From Planctomycetota bacterium (GTDB lineage Bacteria > Planctomycetota > Planctomycetia > Pirellulales > UBA7805): 15,252 nucleotides of DNA. The DNA lies in NCBI GenBank assembly GCA_014237955.1, contig JABABY010000026.1, positions 1 through 15,252 on the forward strand. The letters are read 5' to 3'. Positions 1-8,699 of this stretch are shown one piece after another. A program made the position numbers and the translations under genes. The notes under the pieces were generated by a model. The model had not been told where the DNA came from. It did not search any database and saw only the letters and a list, made by a program, of their open reading frames with translations. Numbering within the stretch: position 1 is the stretch's first letter; the number at the start of each line of letters is the position of its first letter.

Positions 1-1865
1 GGCAAAGCGCCTAATGACTCCAGTTGCAAACTCTCTTCGCTGTTTTCTTTCAGCGATCTGTTTTCCGGAAGAGCATCTTCCCCCTGCGACGTAAATGTCT
101 CCACGTTGCCATCATGGTCAGGTGTATCGACCGATTCGGCAATTGCGGATGGTTGCTGCTGCTTTTGCCAATCCACAAGCTCATCCACCGTGTGGTTTAT
201 TGAGGGCGACATGTAATTGAAAAGGGCTTGCGGGTAGACACCGAGTACAATTGCAAAGATGCAGAGCGGAATTGCAATCGACCACTCGCGTGAAGTGAGT
301 GGCGTGAGTGCCTCAGGATGCGGCCCCTTGTATTCTGGCCCCAGATAGACGCGCTGGATGGCCCAAAGAATGTACGCAGCTGTCAGAATGACCACAAAGG
401 CGGACAACACGGCCAAAATGATGCTGAAGTTCCAGGTGCTTAAAACGACAAGGACCTCACCGATAAATCCACAAAGCCCCGGCAAACCGAGTCCCGCAAA
501 AAAGATCACCATTGCGATGCCACCATACACGGGCATCTTGGCAAAAAGCCCACCAAACTTGTTCAGATCGCGGTGATGGACCCGATCGTAGATAACACCC
601 ACGAGGAAAAACATACCGGCGGAGCTGATTCCGTGGGCGATCATCTGAAACATCGCGCCGTTCACACCCATCTTCCAATAATCGGCGTTGAAACCATTTG
701 CCTCCACAGCACTCCAGACACCGAGCCCCAGCACCACGTACCCCATATGGCTGACTGAACTATAGGCAACCATCCGCTTAAAGTCGTTTTGTGCCAGTGC
801 CGCAAATGCTCCGTACACCATGCTCAACACACCGACAGAACAGACGAACCAAGCTAAATCGTAAGCTGCTTCAGGACAAATCGGGTAGCAAATACGCAGG
901 ATGCCATACCCGCCCATCTTCAGGAGGATTCCCGCGAGAATCATCGATATCGGTGTGGGGGCTTCAACGTGGGCATCCGGAAGCCACGTGTGTACCGGAA
1001 CACTGGGAACTTTAATAACAAAACCGATGAACAAAAGCACAAAAGCCCACCACTGAATCGATTTACCACCTTCGGTGAACACACTCCCGCTGAATTGTTT
1101 GGTATGCTGGCCCAACTGCTGGAGGGCCAGAATATTGAACGTGTGCTGCTCAGCCTCGGGGTTCTTTTCGAGACTCGGCACTCCTGCCCGCCAAGCATCT
1201 GCCTGACTTGTATCGGCGATGACATGGCCAGCTACCAACTGATCGTCGGTAAGCTCGCGAAGATCGCTATTAAAATACAGCATCAGGATCGCGATCAACA
1301 TCAACACGCCGCCAAGCATCGTGTAGAGAAAGAACTTGATTGCCGCATATTCCCGTCTCGGACCGCCCCAGACACCGATCAAAAAATACATCGGCAGGAG
1401 CATCACTTCCCAGAAAACAAAAAACAGGAAAAAGTCGAGCGCCAGGAAAACTCCCAGCATTCCTGTCTCAAGAATCAGAAACAGGACACAGTAGGCTTTG
1501 ACATGCTTGCTGATCGACCAACTTGCACCCATCGCGAGCATGCTGATAAAGGCCGTAAGAACAAACAGCGGAAAACTGATCCCATCCATTCCCATGTAGT
1601 ACTGAATATTGAATACAGGAATCCAATTCACCTGGAATACGTTCTGCATTTGCGAAACCGCATCCGGAGAGAGTGAAAAATGTGGGCTTCCACTGATCCC
1701 TGGCAGAGCCATGACCACTGTGGCTGCAAACACAATGATGGTAATGAGCAAGCTCACCCGTTTGATTGTTTCGGTATTCTCGCGGGGCAGCAACAACAGA
1801 ACCAACGAGCCTATCGCAGGTAAAAATACGAGAATCGTCAAAGGCCAGAGAGATGGATTGTCCAT
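1..1865 (-). CDS. nuoM: NADH-quinone oxidoreductase subunit M (partial, 3' end off the left edge)
   Basis: Antiporter-like membrane subunit of complex I that forms one proton channel of the membrane arm. The frame is open from the ATG at 1865 to the window edge (621 codons, no stop reached). Family landmarks: FWEVMLLPMYFLIGVWGG around residues 151-168, with the channel glutamate at E153; central lysine K285 in GFVIKVPSVPVHTWLPDAH (281-299); and the following APTPISMILAGILLKMGGYG, with K316. Multiple hydrophobic segments run through to about residue 560. Two regions exceed the roughly 510-residue E. coli protein: a polar loop at about 200-270, and an acidic, Gln/Ser-rich tail from about 565 that is still open at the edge. 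It starts 40 nt after nuoL. No strong ribosome-binding site is seen. Confidence 0.96.
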   Translation of the reverse strand, partial: MDNPSLWPLTILVFLPAIGSLVLLLLPRENTETIKRVSLLITIIVFAATVVMALPGISGSPHFSLSPDAVSQMQNVFQVNWIPVFNIQYYMGMDGISFPLFVLTAFISMLAMGASWSISKHVKAYCVLFLILETGMLGVFLALDFFLFFVFWEVMLLPMYFLIGVWGGPRREYAAIKFFLYTMLGGVLMLIAILMLYFNSDLRELTDDQLVAGHVIADTSQADAWRAGVPSLEKNPEAEQHTFNILALQQLGQHTKQFSGSVFTEGGKSIQWWAFVLLFIGFVIKVPSVPVHTWLPDAHVEAPTPISMILAGILLKMGGYGILRICYPICPEAAYDLAWFVCSVGVLSMVYGAFAALAQNDFKRMVAYSSVSHMGYVVLGLGVWSAVEANGFNADYWKMGVNGAMFQMIAHGISSAGMFFLVGVIYDRVHHRDLNKFGGLFAKMPVYGGIAMVIFFAGLGLPGLCGFIGEVLVVLSTWNFSIILAVLSAFVVILTAAYILWAIQRVYLGPEYKGPHPEALTPLTSREWSIAIPLCIFAIVLGVYPQALFNYMSPSINHTVDELVDWQKQQQPSAIAESVDTPDHDGNVETFTSQGEDALPENRSLKENSEESLQLESLGAL

Positions 1866-1905
1866 GGAAATTCTGCTTCGTTTTTATTCTTGTGACATAA
1901 ATGTG

Positions 1906-4371
1906 TTAATTCGTTAGTCCAAAGGTCGCAAGCAAATACATTGCCACCGTACCAACGAGGATAAAGACAAGGTATTGTCGCAGGCGGCCTGTCTGCACCT
2001 TCCGGAGCCAAAGGCCAACTGCATAGGTTTTTCTTGCAATCCCGTTGGCCAGCCCGTCCACGAATGTCTGGTCAATCCAGCGATCAAAACCACTGGTAAA
2101 CCAGCGCGTCACAACGGCCAAATGATCGATCAACCAGTCAATGCATCCACGATCAAAACCGGCCGTACAACGGCCGAACCAAAGTGTGGGCCTGATGAAA
2201 ATTTTGTCGTACAACTCATCAAACCACCACTTATTAAGCAAGAAACGATAAATCGGTGCAAACATGCTGCGAACTTCTGCCGGATCGATTAGCCGCCACC
2301 AATACATACAGCAAGCCAACAAAAGGCCCGACATGGCGGTGCCAAAAGCAATCATCCCGGCGGTCAAGTGGATCTCCTCATCGTGCGATCCATGTTCATT
2401 CGGCATCATCACCGCTGCCAGTTGTCCTGAAAAATCGACGCCGGTACCGTCCGGACGACCCTGCTCGAGCATCTGCACCAGTGGACTCGCCGCCGGATTG
2501 GTGAAATTCTCGAGATCGGCAGGCATGGCGATGAAGATTGCAAAGAATGCCAGGACCGCCAGGGGCATCCACATGACCCTCGGCGATTCATGCGCATGAT
2601 CGTAACGGTGCTGCTCGCGAGGAGAGCCTACAAATGTCATGAACCAGAGTCGGAACATATAAAATGCCGTGATTGCAGCACCTCCTGCCGCCACATAAAA
2701 CATCGCATTCCAGGCCGCGTTGTTTTTGCCAAAATGCAACGCCTGCGCGAGAATCGCATCTTTCGAATAATATCCACTGAGGCCGACAATCGTCGGCACA
2801 CCGGCACCAATGATCGCCAGACAGCCGATCAACATGGTATAGGCCGTAATCGGCATCTTGCGGCGCAGACCGCCCATCTGTGACATTTCGTTCGTATGGA
2901 CGGCATGAATGACCGACCCGGAACACATGAACAGTAGGCTCTTAAAGAATGCATGGGTGATCAAATGCAACATTCCGGCCACCCATCCCCCAACCCCTAA
3001 CGCGAACATCATGTAACCCAACTGTGAAAGTGTTGAGTAGGCCAGCACACGTTTAATGTCGGTTGCAGTAATGGCAATGGTTGCCGCCATAAAAAGCGTA
3101 ATGCAACCGATGATCGCAATGATCAGCAGCACCTCTGGAGTGAACATGGGGTAAAAACGCCCGACAAGAAACACCCCAGCCGCAACCATGGTGGCTGAGT
3201 GTACCAGGGCGGAAACAGGAGTTGGTCCCTCCATCGCATCTGGCAGCCAGACATGCAACGGGAACTGGGCACTCTTGCCGACACAGCCACAAAATATTCC
3301 GAGCCCGGCGACGACAAGCAGCAGATGCCCGGTGTAGGCCGGGTCTTCCGCGCCCATCACCTTGGCTCGCTTTTCCATACCCTCCGGAGTTTTTAGCTGA
3401 TAACCTTCTTCGACCGGTCGCACCTGTTCAAAGAGGCCCGGCTTGACGACCTCGCCCGCCCCATTTTTTTCGCCACCAAATGAAAAGGTACCGAGGCTAC
3501 CCCAGAGGGCCATGAGTCCAATAATCATCCCGACGTCGCCAACGCGATTGACAATAAATGCCTTATTGGCAGCCGTCGATGCACTTTTGCGTTCGATATA
3601 AAAACCAATCAGAAAATAGGAGCAGATCCCGACCAACTCCCAAAAGATAAATGTCATCGCAATGTTGCCCGCAATGACAATCCCCAACATGCTGAAACAA
3701 AATAAGGACAAGTATTGAAAGAATCGGTAATACCGACCCTTGCGATGCAGATGTTCGCCGTTTGAAAGTGTTACTTCATGATCCGTAACATCTTCAAGTT
3801 CCTCATGCATGTATCCCATTGCATAAAAATGAATACATGTCGCAATCAGCGTGACCATACAGAACATCACCACCGTCAGGGCATCGATGTAATACCCGAT
3901 GGTGATCTTGAGATTTCCCAAGCCGACGAGCGTGTACCAATCATCAAAATAGGCCGTCTTGGTTGTTGCCGTGTGTGCACCTTGTGAATGTGCATCATGC
4001 CCGCCATCGTGCAGTTCGGCATGTGCGCCATCGGCTACAGCCGCCACGGGCCGCACGATGGAACCCGATGACACCCGACGATTCTCTAGTCTTTTCGAGC
4101 CTTCTGTTTCGGACGCTTCGGGAGGCACGACTACAGCGTGTCCACTGTCCGCTGCATCAGAGTGATGGCCCGCCGTCACACCGTGCGCATCAATCCAGCA
4201 GATCATTGCAGCCAGTGAAAGAACAAAGCCTCCAAGGATTGCGCCGGTCGCCACGTAGCCAGCACCGCGACCGGCAGCCCCCATCCGCGATCCGAAAAAC
4301 AGGATCAGCCAGAAGGAAACCAGCGGCAATAGCCAAGCCAGCAGCAATAGTGTGGAGAGTGTCGACTCCAA
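1906..4371 (-). CDS. nuoL: NADH-quinone oxidoreductase subunit L
   Basis: Distal antiporter-like subunit of complex I, with the long lateral helix at its C-terminus. It has 821 residues against about 613 in E. coli. Landmarks: FIFWELVGICSYFLIGF (241-257, channel glutamate E245), K366 in GKSAQFPLHVWLPDAMEGPT, and a histidine/lysine channel region near HAFFKSLLF. The extra length lies mainly in a His-rich hydrophilic segment (about 61-140, nine histidines), a short insert near 194-212, and a charged insert near 300-348. The start is TTG at 4371, five nt after the nuoK stop. An AAGGG inside the end of nuoK is a plausible ribosome-binding site, and no in-frame ATG fits the N-terminal hydrophobic helix better. 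Very likely co-translated with nuoK. Confidence 0.96.
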   Translation of the reverse strand: MESTLSTLLLLAWLLPLVSFWLILFFGSRMGAAGRGAGYVATGAILGGFVLSLAAMICWIDAHGVTAGHHSDAADSGHAVVVPPEASETEGSKRLENRRVSSGSIVRPVAAVADGAHAELHDGGHDAHSQGAHTATTKTAYFDDWYTLVGLGNLKITIGYYIDALTVVMFCMVTLIATCIHFYAMGYMHEELEDVTDHEVTLSNGEHLHRKGRYYRFFQYLSLFCFSMLGIVIAGNIAMTFIFWELVGICSYFLIGFYIERKSASTAANKAFIVNRVGDVGMIIGLMALWGSLGTFSFGGEKNGAGEVVKPGLFEQVRPVEEGYQLKTPEGMEKRAKVMGAEDPAYTGHLLLVVAGLGIFCGCVGKSAQFPLHVWLPDAMEGPTPVSALVHSATMVAAGVFLVGRFYPMFTPEVLLIIAIIGCITLFMAATIAITATDIKRVLAYSTLSQLGYMMFALGVGGWVAGMLHLITHAFFKSLLFMCSGSVIHAVHTNEMSQMGGLRRKMPITAYTMLIGCLAIIGAGVPTIVGLSGYYSKDAILAQALHFGKNNAAWNAMFYVAAGGAAITAFYMFRLWFMTFVGSPREQHRYDHAHESPRVMWMPLAVLAFFAIFIAMPADLENFTNPAASPLVQMLEQGRPDGTGVDFSGQLAAVMMPNEHGSHDEEIHLTAGMIAFGTAMSGLLLACCMYWWRLIDPAEVRSMFAPIYRFLLNKWWFDELYDKIFIRPTLWFGRCTAGFDRGCIDWLIDHLAVVTRWFTSGFDRWIDQTFVDGLANGIARKTYAVGLWLRKVQTGRLRQYLVFILVGTVAMYLLATFGLTN

Positions 4372-4376
4372 CGTAA

Positions 4377-4724
4377 TCAGCCCTTCAGTTCATCCGCCCG
4401 ATCGACATCCACGGTCGAGTGGTTATTGTAAAAATTCAAAACAATCGCCAGCGCAATAGCCGCTTCAGCAGCTGCCAGGACGATCACAAACAGCGAAATA
4501 ATTTGACCGTCCAAACCGAGTTGGTAGGCCGGATTCCGTATCAGAAAACCACTTCCAAACGCAACAAAATTGAGATTTGCTCCGTTCAGGACAAGCTCTA
4601 TCCCCATCAGAACCCCCAATGCATTTCGCTTGGTCGCCATACAGACAAGACCCGCAACAAACATCACGGCACCCACGACTAGATAGTGCGTTAGACCGAC
4701 AGGTTGTGAAAGAAAATGAATCAT
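4377..4724 (-). CDS. nuoK: NADH-quinone oxidoreductase subunit K
   Basis: Small three-helix subunit of the complex I membrane arm, homologous to MrpC/NDH-4L. It has 115 residues, close to the family norm of about 100. The two buried glutamates needed for proton transfer are visible: E43 in GIELVLNGANLNF and E87 in VLAAAEAAIALAI. The N-terminal QPVGLTHYLVVGAVMF is typical of NuoK. A short polar tail, roughly residues 100-115, follows the third helix. The start is the ATG at 4724, preceded by a purine-rich GGAAAG a few nt upstream. It lies 34 nt after nuoJ and 5 nt before nuoL, the conserved J-K-L order. Confidence 0.96.
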   Translation of the reverse strand: MIHFLSQPVGLTHYLVVGAVMFVAGLVCMATKRNALGVLMGIELVLNGANLNFVAFGSGFLIRNPAYQLGLDGQIISLFVIVLAAAEAAIALAIVLNFYNNHSTVDVDRADELKG

Positions 4725-4758
4725 CGCTTTCCGCTTCGAGTCCTTTTTCTAAGAAACA

Positions 4759-5373
4759 TCAACTGCCTCCAGAAACGTCGCTGTTCTTAACGGTTGTACG
4801 CCTTTTTGCTCTCGCTAGATAAGCAGCACCTACGAGAACTACAAGCAGGTGGATGGAGATAATCTCAAACGGCAACAAATACCCTGAAAAATCGTCCCCA
4901 GGAACTCCCAAAAAACCAAGCCCGATGCGAGTCGCCGTAGGAACCGTCACCGGCACCGAAGAAGTAATCCGCTCACCGCCAGTTTCGTCCGTAAATGCTC
5001 CGTCTGTTGTGGTTGGTGGCAAACCAACCTGAAATGCGACCGGGAGAAGGATCACCAGCAATGTCCCTCCAATAAGTGCCGCAAGCACCCAATCCCCACC
5101 GGCAGTGCGAAGAGAGACAAAAGGACTTTGGGCTGTGAGCATCACTCCGAACACCAACACCACCAGGGTACCGCCAACATAGAGTACCAATTGCATCGCC
5201 CCGACAAAATCAGCTCCCGCAAGAAAATGCAAACCAGCCGTCGCCGCCAAGGCAAGAATTAAATAGAACGCCATACGAACAATATTGGCCGAGAAAACAA
5301 CCGCCAGAGCAAAGAAACAAGTCAATGCCCCAAACAGGAGGAACAGCAGGGTGTGCCCATTTATGGATTCCAC
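4759..5373 (-). CDS. nuoJ: NADH-quinone oxidoreductase subunit J
   Basis: Five-helix membrane subunit of complex I (NDH-6 type), linking the quinone site to the antiporter-like subunits. It has 204 residues, slightly longer than the E. coli protein. The diagnostic third helix is present: DFVGAMQLVLYVGGTLVVLV at about 55-74. This helix contains the pi-bulge that changes conformation during turnover in known structures. A hydrophilic loop of about 30 residues (near 125-155) separates it from the last helix, and the tail is basic. The start is GTG at 5373, only 3 nt after the nuoH TAG, so translation is probably coupled to nuoH. Confidence 0.95.
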   Translation of the reverse strand: MESINGHTLLFLLFGALTCFFALAVVFSANIVRMAFYLILALAATAGLHFLAGADFVGAMQLVLYVGGTLVVLVFGVMLTAQSPFVSLRTAGGDWVLAALIGGTLLVILLPVAFQVGLPPTTTDGAFTDETGGERITSSVPVTVPTATRIGLGFLGVPGDDFSGYLLPFEIISIHLLVVLVGAAYLARAKRRTTVKNSDVSGGS

Positions 5374-5376
5374 AGT

Positions 5377-6633
5377 CTAATGCCCTCCACCAACTCGAAC
5401 CAGATTGCCCTCGAGCGCTCTACGAGCGGCTGAGTGCCGGTCCGCCGACCCCTGCGGTAGTACCGCGCCCTTTAGGTGCTGTTCACGAACATCGCCAGAG
5501 AGGCGCGGACGGCCATCGACATGCAGAGGCAAAAGGTCGCCACCACTCGGCAAACCCAGTAATTGCCAGCTGATCACACCAATGAACATGACAGCGGCAA
5601 TCGGCGTAAAGTATTTCCAACAGGTTGTGATCACCTGGTCGATCCGTAATCGTGGCAAGGTCCACCGGATCCAAATCATTAAGGTTACACCGAGAACCAC
5701 CTTGAACATAAAGTTCGCTAGCCCCAGCAGGTTGACCAAGAAAAATGCCAAGCCAGACAACTCCGCCGCGTGCGCGCCAAACACGAATTGCCCCAGTGGA
5801 ATCGGACCATTCCAGCCTCCTAGGAAAAGGATGACACCCAAGGCCGACACAAGAAACATCGAGCCATACTCGGCCATGAAAAAGAAGCTCCAACGAAGCC
5901 CTGAGTATTCCGTGTGAAAACCAGCCACCAATTCACTTTCAGCCTCCGCCAAGTCAAAAGGCGCGCGATTGACGCTGGCCAACGCACAGCTAAAAAAGAC
6001 AAAAGATGTCAGGAAGGTAAACGGGTCGTGGAAGATGTACCAATTGGTGAACCAACCTGCCTGCAGGTTGCTGATTTTTGTCAAATCCATGGTGCCGGCT
6101 ATCGTCACTGGAATGACGATACAGAGGCCCAGGGGGACTTCATAGCTCACCACCTGAGCCGCTTCTCGCATGGCCCCGAACAACGACCATTTGGATGCAG
6201 ACGCATATCCGGCAAGAATCACACCAAAGACCTCAAGCCCCAGTATCGCAACTACAAAAAACACCGCGACATTGATGTCCAGGCCAACCCAACCGGTAGC
6301 AAACGGCAAGGCAATAAAGGAGCTAAACGATGCACAGAAGGCAATATAGGGCGCGACGCGAAAGAGCATACCATCGGCGTCTGCTGGCATGAGATCTTCC
6401 TTCGCAATCAGCTTAATGCCATCGGCGAGGGTCTGTAGCCAGCCAAATTTTCCACCAACGCGCGTTGGGCCCAGTCGATCCTGAATCCGACCGGCGACCT
6501 TACGTTCGAGCCAGATGAAAAACATCGCCCCGACTGCAATCACATGCAAGATCAGGACTACGGCAACAAAGGCGGCGCAGGCGTGGGCATAAAACGGAGG
6601 CCAACCCCAACTATTGATTAAAAATTCCGACAC
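5377..6633 (-). CDS. nuoH: NADH-quinone oxidoreductase subunit H
   Basis: Membrane subunit that forms most of the quinone tunnel and joins the two arms of complex I. Landmarks: WLERKVAGRIQDRLGPTRVG (41-60), the quinone-chamber loop around residues 225-250 with PFDLAEAESELVAGFHTEY, and DGIKLIAKED at 71-80. It has 418 residues against about 325 in E. coli. Most of the excess is a hydrophilic, Arg/His-rich tail after SWQLLGLP (about 362-418). The start is GTG at 6633; no ATG lies near the first helix and the ribosome-binding site is weak. The 3' end abuts nuoJ. The tail could be a lineage extension, or the result of an old frameshift near the C-terminus; only homologue alignment can tell. Confidence 0.95.
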   Translation of the reverse strand: MSEFLINSWGWPPFYAHACAAFVAVVLILHVIAVGAMFFIWLERKVAGRIQDRLGPTRVGGKFGWLQTLADGIKLIAKEDLMPADADGMLFRVAPYIAFCASFSSFIALPFATGWVGLDINVAVFFVVAILGLEVFGVILAGYASASKWSLFGAMREAAQVVSYEVPLGLCIVIPVTIAGTMDLTKISNLQAGWFTNWYIFHDPFTFLTSFVFFSCALASVNRAPFDLAEAESELVAGFHTEYSGLRWSFFFMAEYGSMFLVSALGVILFLGGWNGPIPLGQFVFGAHAAELSGLAFFLVNLLGLANFMFKVVLGVTLMIWIRWTLPRLRIDQVITTCWKYFTPIAAVMFIGVISWQLLGLPSGGDLLPLHVDGRPRLSGDVREQHLKGAVLPQGSADRHSAARRALEGNLVRVGGGH

Positions 6634-6833
6634 AGATAATTACTTTTCAAATGCGGGTGACGCATCCTCTCTTTGAGCCTTTTTTCTAATTCTCCCAGCG
6701 ACCGGCAGTCGCCCATCCCAGCTATCGCCTCCACCCAAACGCCAAAGCGGTGAAATATGGCACAAGCCGATAGCAACAGGCAAGTCCCCAAAAGGTGTAG
6801 CCATATTTCGAATAACGTTTGCTGAAAGCTCAT
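6618..6833 (-). CDS. possible small membrane protein between nuoD and nuoH
   Basis: A 71-codon frame that begins with ATG 18 nt after the nuoD stop and ends 16 nt inside nuoH. The N-terminal third is hydrophobic (IWLHLLGTCLLLSACAIF, about residues 10-27) and could be one membrane helix. The rest is basic and polar, with ELEKRLKERMRHPHLKSN near the C-terminus. It fills an otherwise unexplained 218-nt gap and overlaps the weakly initiated nuoH start, so it could couple nuoH translation to nuoD. Against it: no recognisable family, no clear ribosome-binding site, and a second frame of equal length (6640-6855) covers the same stretch. Function unknown. Confidence 0.3.
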   Translation of the reverse strand: MSFQQTLFEIWLHLLGTCLLLSACAIFHRFGVWVEAIAGMGDCRSLGELEKRLKERMRHPHLKSNYLCRNF

Positions 6834-6851
6834 GGGGCTTTCTTAAAAAAC

Positions 6852-8054
6852 TCAACGATCGATTTCACCCATTACAATATCAAGAGATCCGATAATCGCC
6901 GGAATGTCAGCAATCAACGTATTGCGACACAAATCGGAGGTCACCGAAAGATTGCAAAAACAACTACTTCTCGCTTTGACCCGCCACGGAATGGCGGACC
7001 CATCACTAACAACGTAAAAACCCATCTGCCCGCGCGGTGCCTCCGTCTCCAAATACGCTTCGCCCTTTGGTAATTTCTCAGTGATCTTAACAGGATCACC
7101 ACAAGAGCCTTCTGCCTTGCGATAACAATCGATCGCCTGATGAACTAGGTCCACCGCCTGACGGACTTCCAGCATTCGCACATAAAATCGATGCCAACTG
7201 TCTCCCAAAATGGCCTCCGGTGGGACTGCCGGATACGTATGATCATTCGGATAGTGTCCGTCCTTTTCAACGATCACTTCAAAGGCATAACCATCGTACA
7301 TATTGGTGTACCATTCCTCACCATCACGCCGGAGATCCATATCAACGCCGCTGCCACGCAACACCGGTCCGGTGCAGCCATAGCTGATCGCCATTTCACG
7401 ACTTATCACTCCAATACCCGCACAGCGTTTAATAAAAATTGCATTTGTAGTCAGCAGCGCATGATACTCATCAATCACCGGAAGAAACTGCTCCAGAAAG
7501 GATTCGCATTTTTCCAGCCAGCCAGGGGGAAAATCTGCGGTAGCGCCACCTACAGTGAGATAGCTGTAGGTCAGTCTCGCGCCACACACCTCCTCAAAAA
7601 GGTCTAGGATTTTTTCGCGTTCACGAAATGCATACAGGAATGGGCTAAAAGAGCCCAGGTCCAGACCATAGACCCCCATACCAACCAAATGACTTGCTAT
7701 ACGCTGCATTTCAGCAATGATCACTCGCAGATGCCGTGCTTTCTCGGTCACATGCAAGTTCATCAGCTTTTCCACACAGAGCGACCAGCCAAGATTCATG
7801 CTCATTCCTGCCAGGTAGTCCATTCGATCGGTGTAAGGACTCCACTGACGAGGCGTAAGATTCTCACCTATCTTTTCTGCGCAGCGATGAAGATAGCCAA
7901 GGTGCGGTGTTACCTCGGAGACAATTTCTCCATCAGTCCGCAAGACCAGTCGTAGAACCCCATGCGTGCTTGGGTGCTGGGGCCCCATGTTCACCAACAT
8001 CTCATCGGTGCGGACGTCAAATTCGACGATTTGGGTTTTTTCGACGGTGGACAT
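6852..8054 (-). CDS. nuoD: NADH-quinone oxidoreductase subunit D (49-kDa)
   Basis: Peripheral-arm subunit that forms the quinone-reduction site together with NuoB; it descends from the large subunit of [NiFe] hydrogenase. It has 400 residues, the normal length for a stand-alone NuoD. Landmarks: NMGPQHPSTHG (22-32), with the quinone-site histidine at H31, and YTDRMDY, with the quinone-site tyrosine at Y80. Their spacing of 49 residues equals that of H38 and Y87 in the Thermus subunit Nqo4. The C-terminus DIPAIIGSLDIVMGEIDR is canonical. The start is the ATG at 8054. A 114-nt gap without a recognisable gene separates it from nuoC. Confidence 0.97.
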   Translation of the reverse strand: MSTVEKTQIVEFDVRTDEMLVNMGPQHPSTHGVLRLVLRTDGEIVSEVTPHLGYLHRCAEKIGENLTPRQWSPYTDRMDYLAGMSMNLGWSLCVEKLMNLHVTEKARHLRVIIAEMQRIASHLVGMGVYGLDLGSFSPFLYAFREREKILDLFEEVCGARLTYSYLTVGGATADFPPGWLEKCESFLEQFLPVIDEYHALLTTNAIFIKRCAGIGVISREMAISYGCTGPVLRGSGVDMDLRRDGEEWYTNMYDGYAFEVIVEKDGHYPNDHTYPAVPPEAILGDSWHRFYVRMLEVRQAVDLVHQAIDCYRKAEGSCGDPVKITEKLPKGEAYLETEAPRGQMGFYVVSDGSAIPWRVKARSSCFCNLSVTSDLCRNTLIADIPAIIGSLDIVMGEIDR

Positions 8055-8168
8055 ACTAAAGGCTCAAATACTGACTAAATTATCCGTTGATCTTTTTTAT
8101 CATCTCCGGCCTGTTGGCCCGTCTTTTTTCTGAATCAACAATCAAGCCGCCACACGAAAGAATCTGTT

Positions 8169-8699
8169 TCAGCGGCAGCGGATTCCATGGTATTCAACTG
8201 GCATTTCATAATCTTTCCGGAGGGGGTAGCCGACCCAATCTTCTGGACAGAGAATGCGTCGTAAATCAGGGTGACCGCTAAAGCGGATACCAAAGAGGTC
8301 GTAAATCTCGCGTTCGTGCCAGTCTGCAGTACGCCAAATTCCCGCCACGGAGGGAACCTCGGGAAGTTCATCGACCACCCCGTCCTTCCAGCGCGGTAAA
8401 ATAACTTTCAAAACCAAACTCGTTTTGTTTGCGATGCTCCACAAATGGTAGACCAACTCTAAATGCGGCTCCCAATCGACCTTGGCCGCTTTTTTGGGAT
8501 CCGGCTGAAAATAATCGACGCCACTGAGACACGAGAGAAAATCAAATCCAAACTGCGGATCATCGCGAAGGAACGTACAGATCCCAATCAGGCCTTCTGG
8601 TATCACTTCAATCCACGGATCAATAGCCTCCAGATTGACGTCCCTAATCTGGTCGCCGAAGTGATCTTTGAGTTGAGTTATAAGATCTTGTCCACCCAT
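8169..8699 (-). CDS. nuoC: NADH-quinone oxidoreductase subunit C (30-kDa)
   Basis: Peripheral-arm scaffold subunit that packs against NuoD and NuoI; it carries no cofactor. It has 176 residues, typical of an unfused NuoC. Landmarks: the mid-protein FLSCLSGVDYF, and the C-terminal signature WHEREIYDLFGIRFSGHPDL with RRILCPEDWVGYPLRKDY. It ends soon afterwards (MPVEYHGIRCR), so it is not fused to NuoD. The start is the ATG at 8699. It follows nuoA by only 55 nt, a position normally occupied by nuoB. Confidence 0.96.
   Translation of the reverse strand: MGGQDLITQLKDHFGDQIRDVNLEAIDPWIEVIPEGLIGICTFLRDDPQFGFDFLSCLSGVDYFQPDPKKAAKVDWEPHLELVYHLWSIANKTSLVLKVILPRWKDGVVDELPEVPSVAGIWRTADWHEREIYDLFGIRFSGHPDLRRILCPEDWVGYPLRKDYEMPVEYHGIRCR

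Noticed and set aside
969..1676. A 235-codon open frame on the plus strand
   Set aside because: It lies opposite nuoM, whose conserved motifs fix the coding frame. The plus-strand product is rich in His, Lys and Gln with no domain, as expected for an antisense shadow.
3963..4376. A 137-codon plus-strand frame opposite the 5' end of nuoL
   Set aside because: Its composition is a mirror of the His/Ala-rich nuoL insert. There is no ribosome-binding site or family resemblance.
6640..6855. A second 71-codon frame between nuoD and nuoH, starting with TTG at the nuoD stop
   Set aside because: The overlap with the nuoD stop is suggestive, but the product has no helix or motif and the alternative ATG frame is more plausible.
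8096..8132. GGCC-TGTT-GGCC followed by a T-run on the plus strand, like a terminator
   Set aside because: The stem is only 4 bp and the orientation is antisense to the nuo transcript, where no T-run follows.
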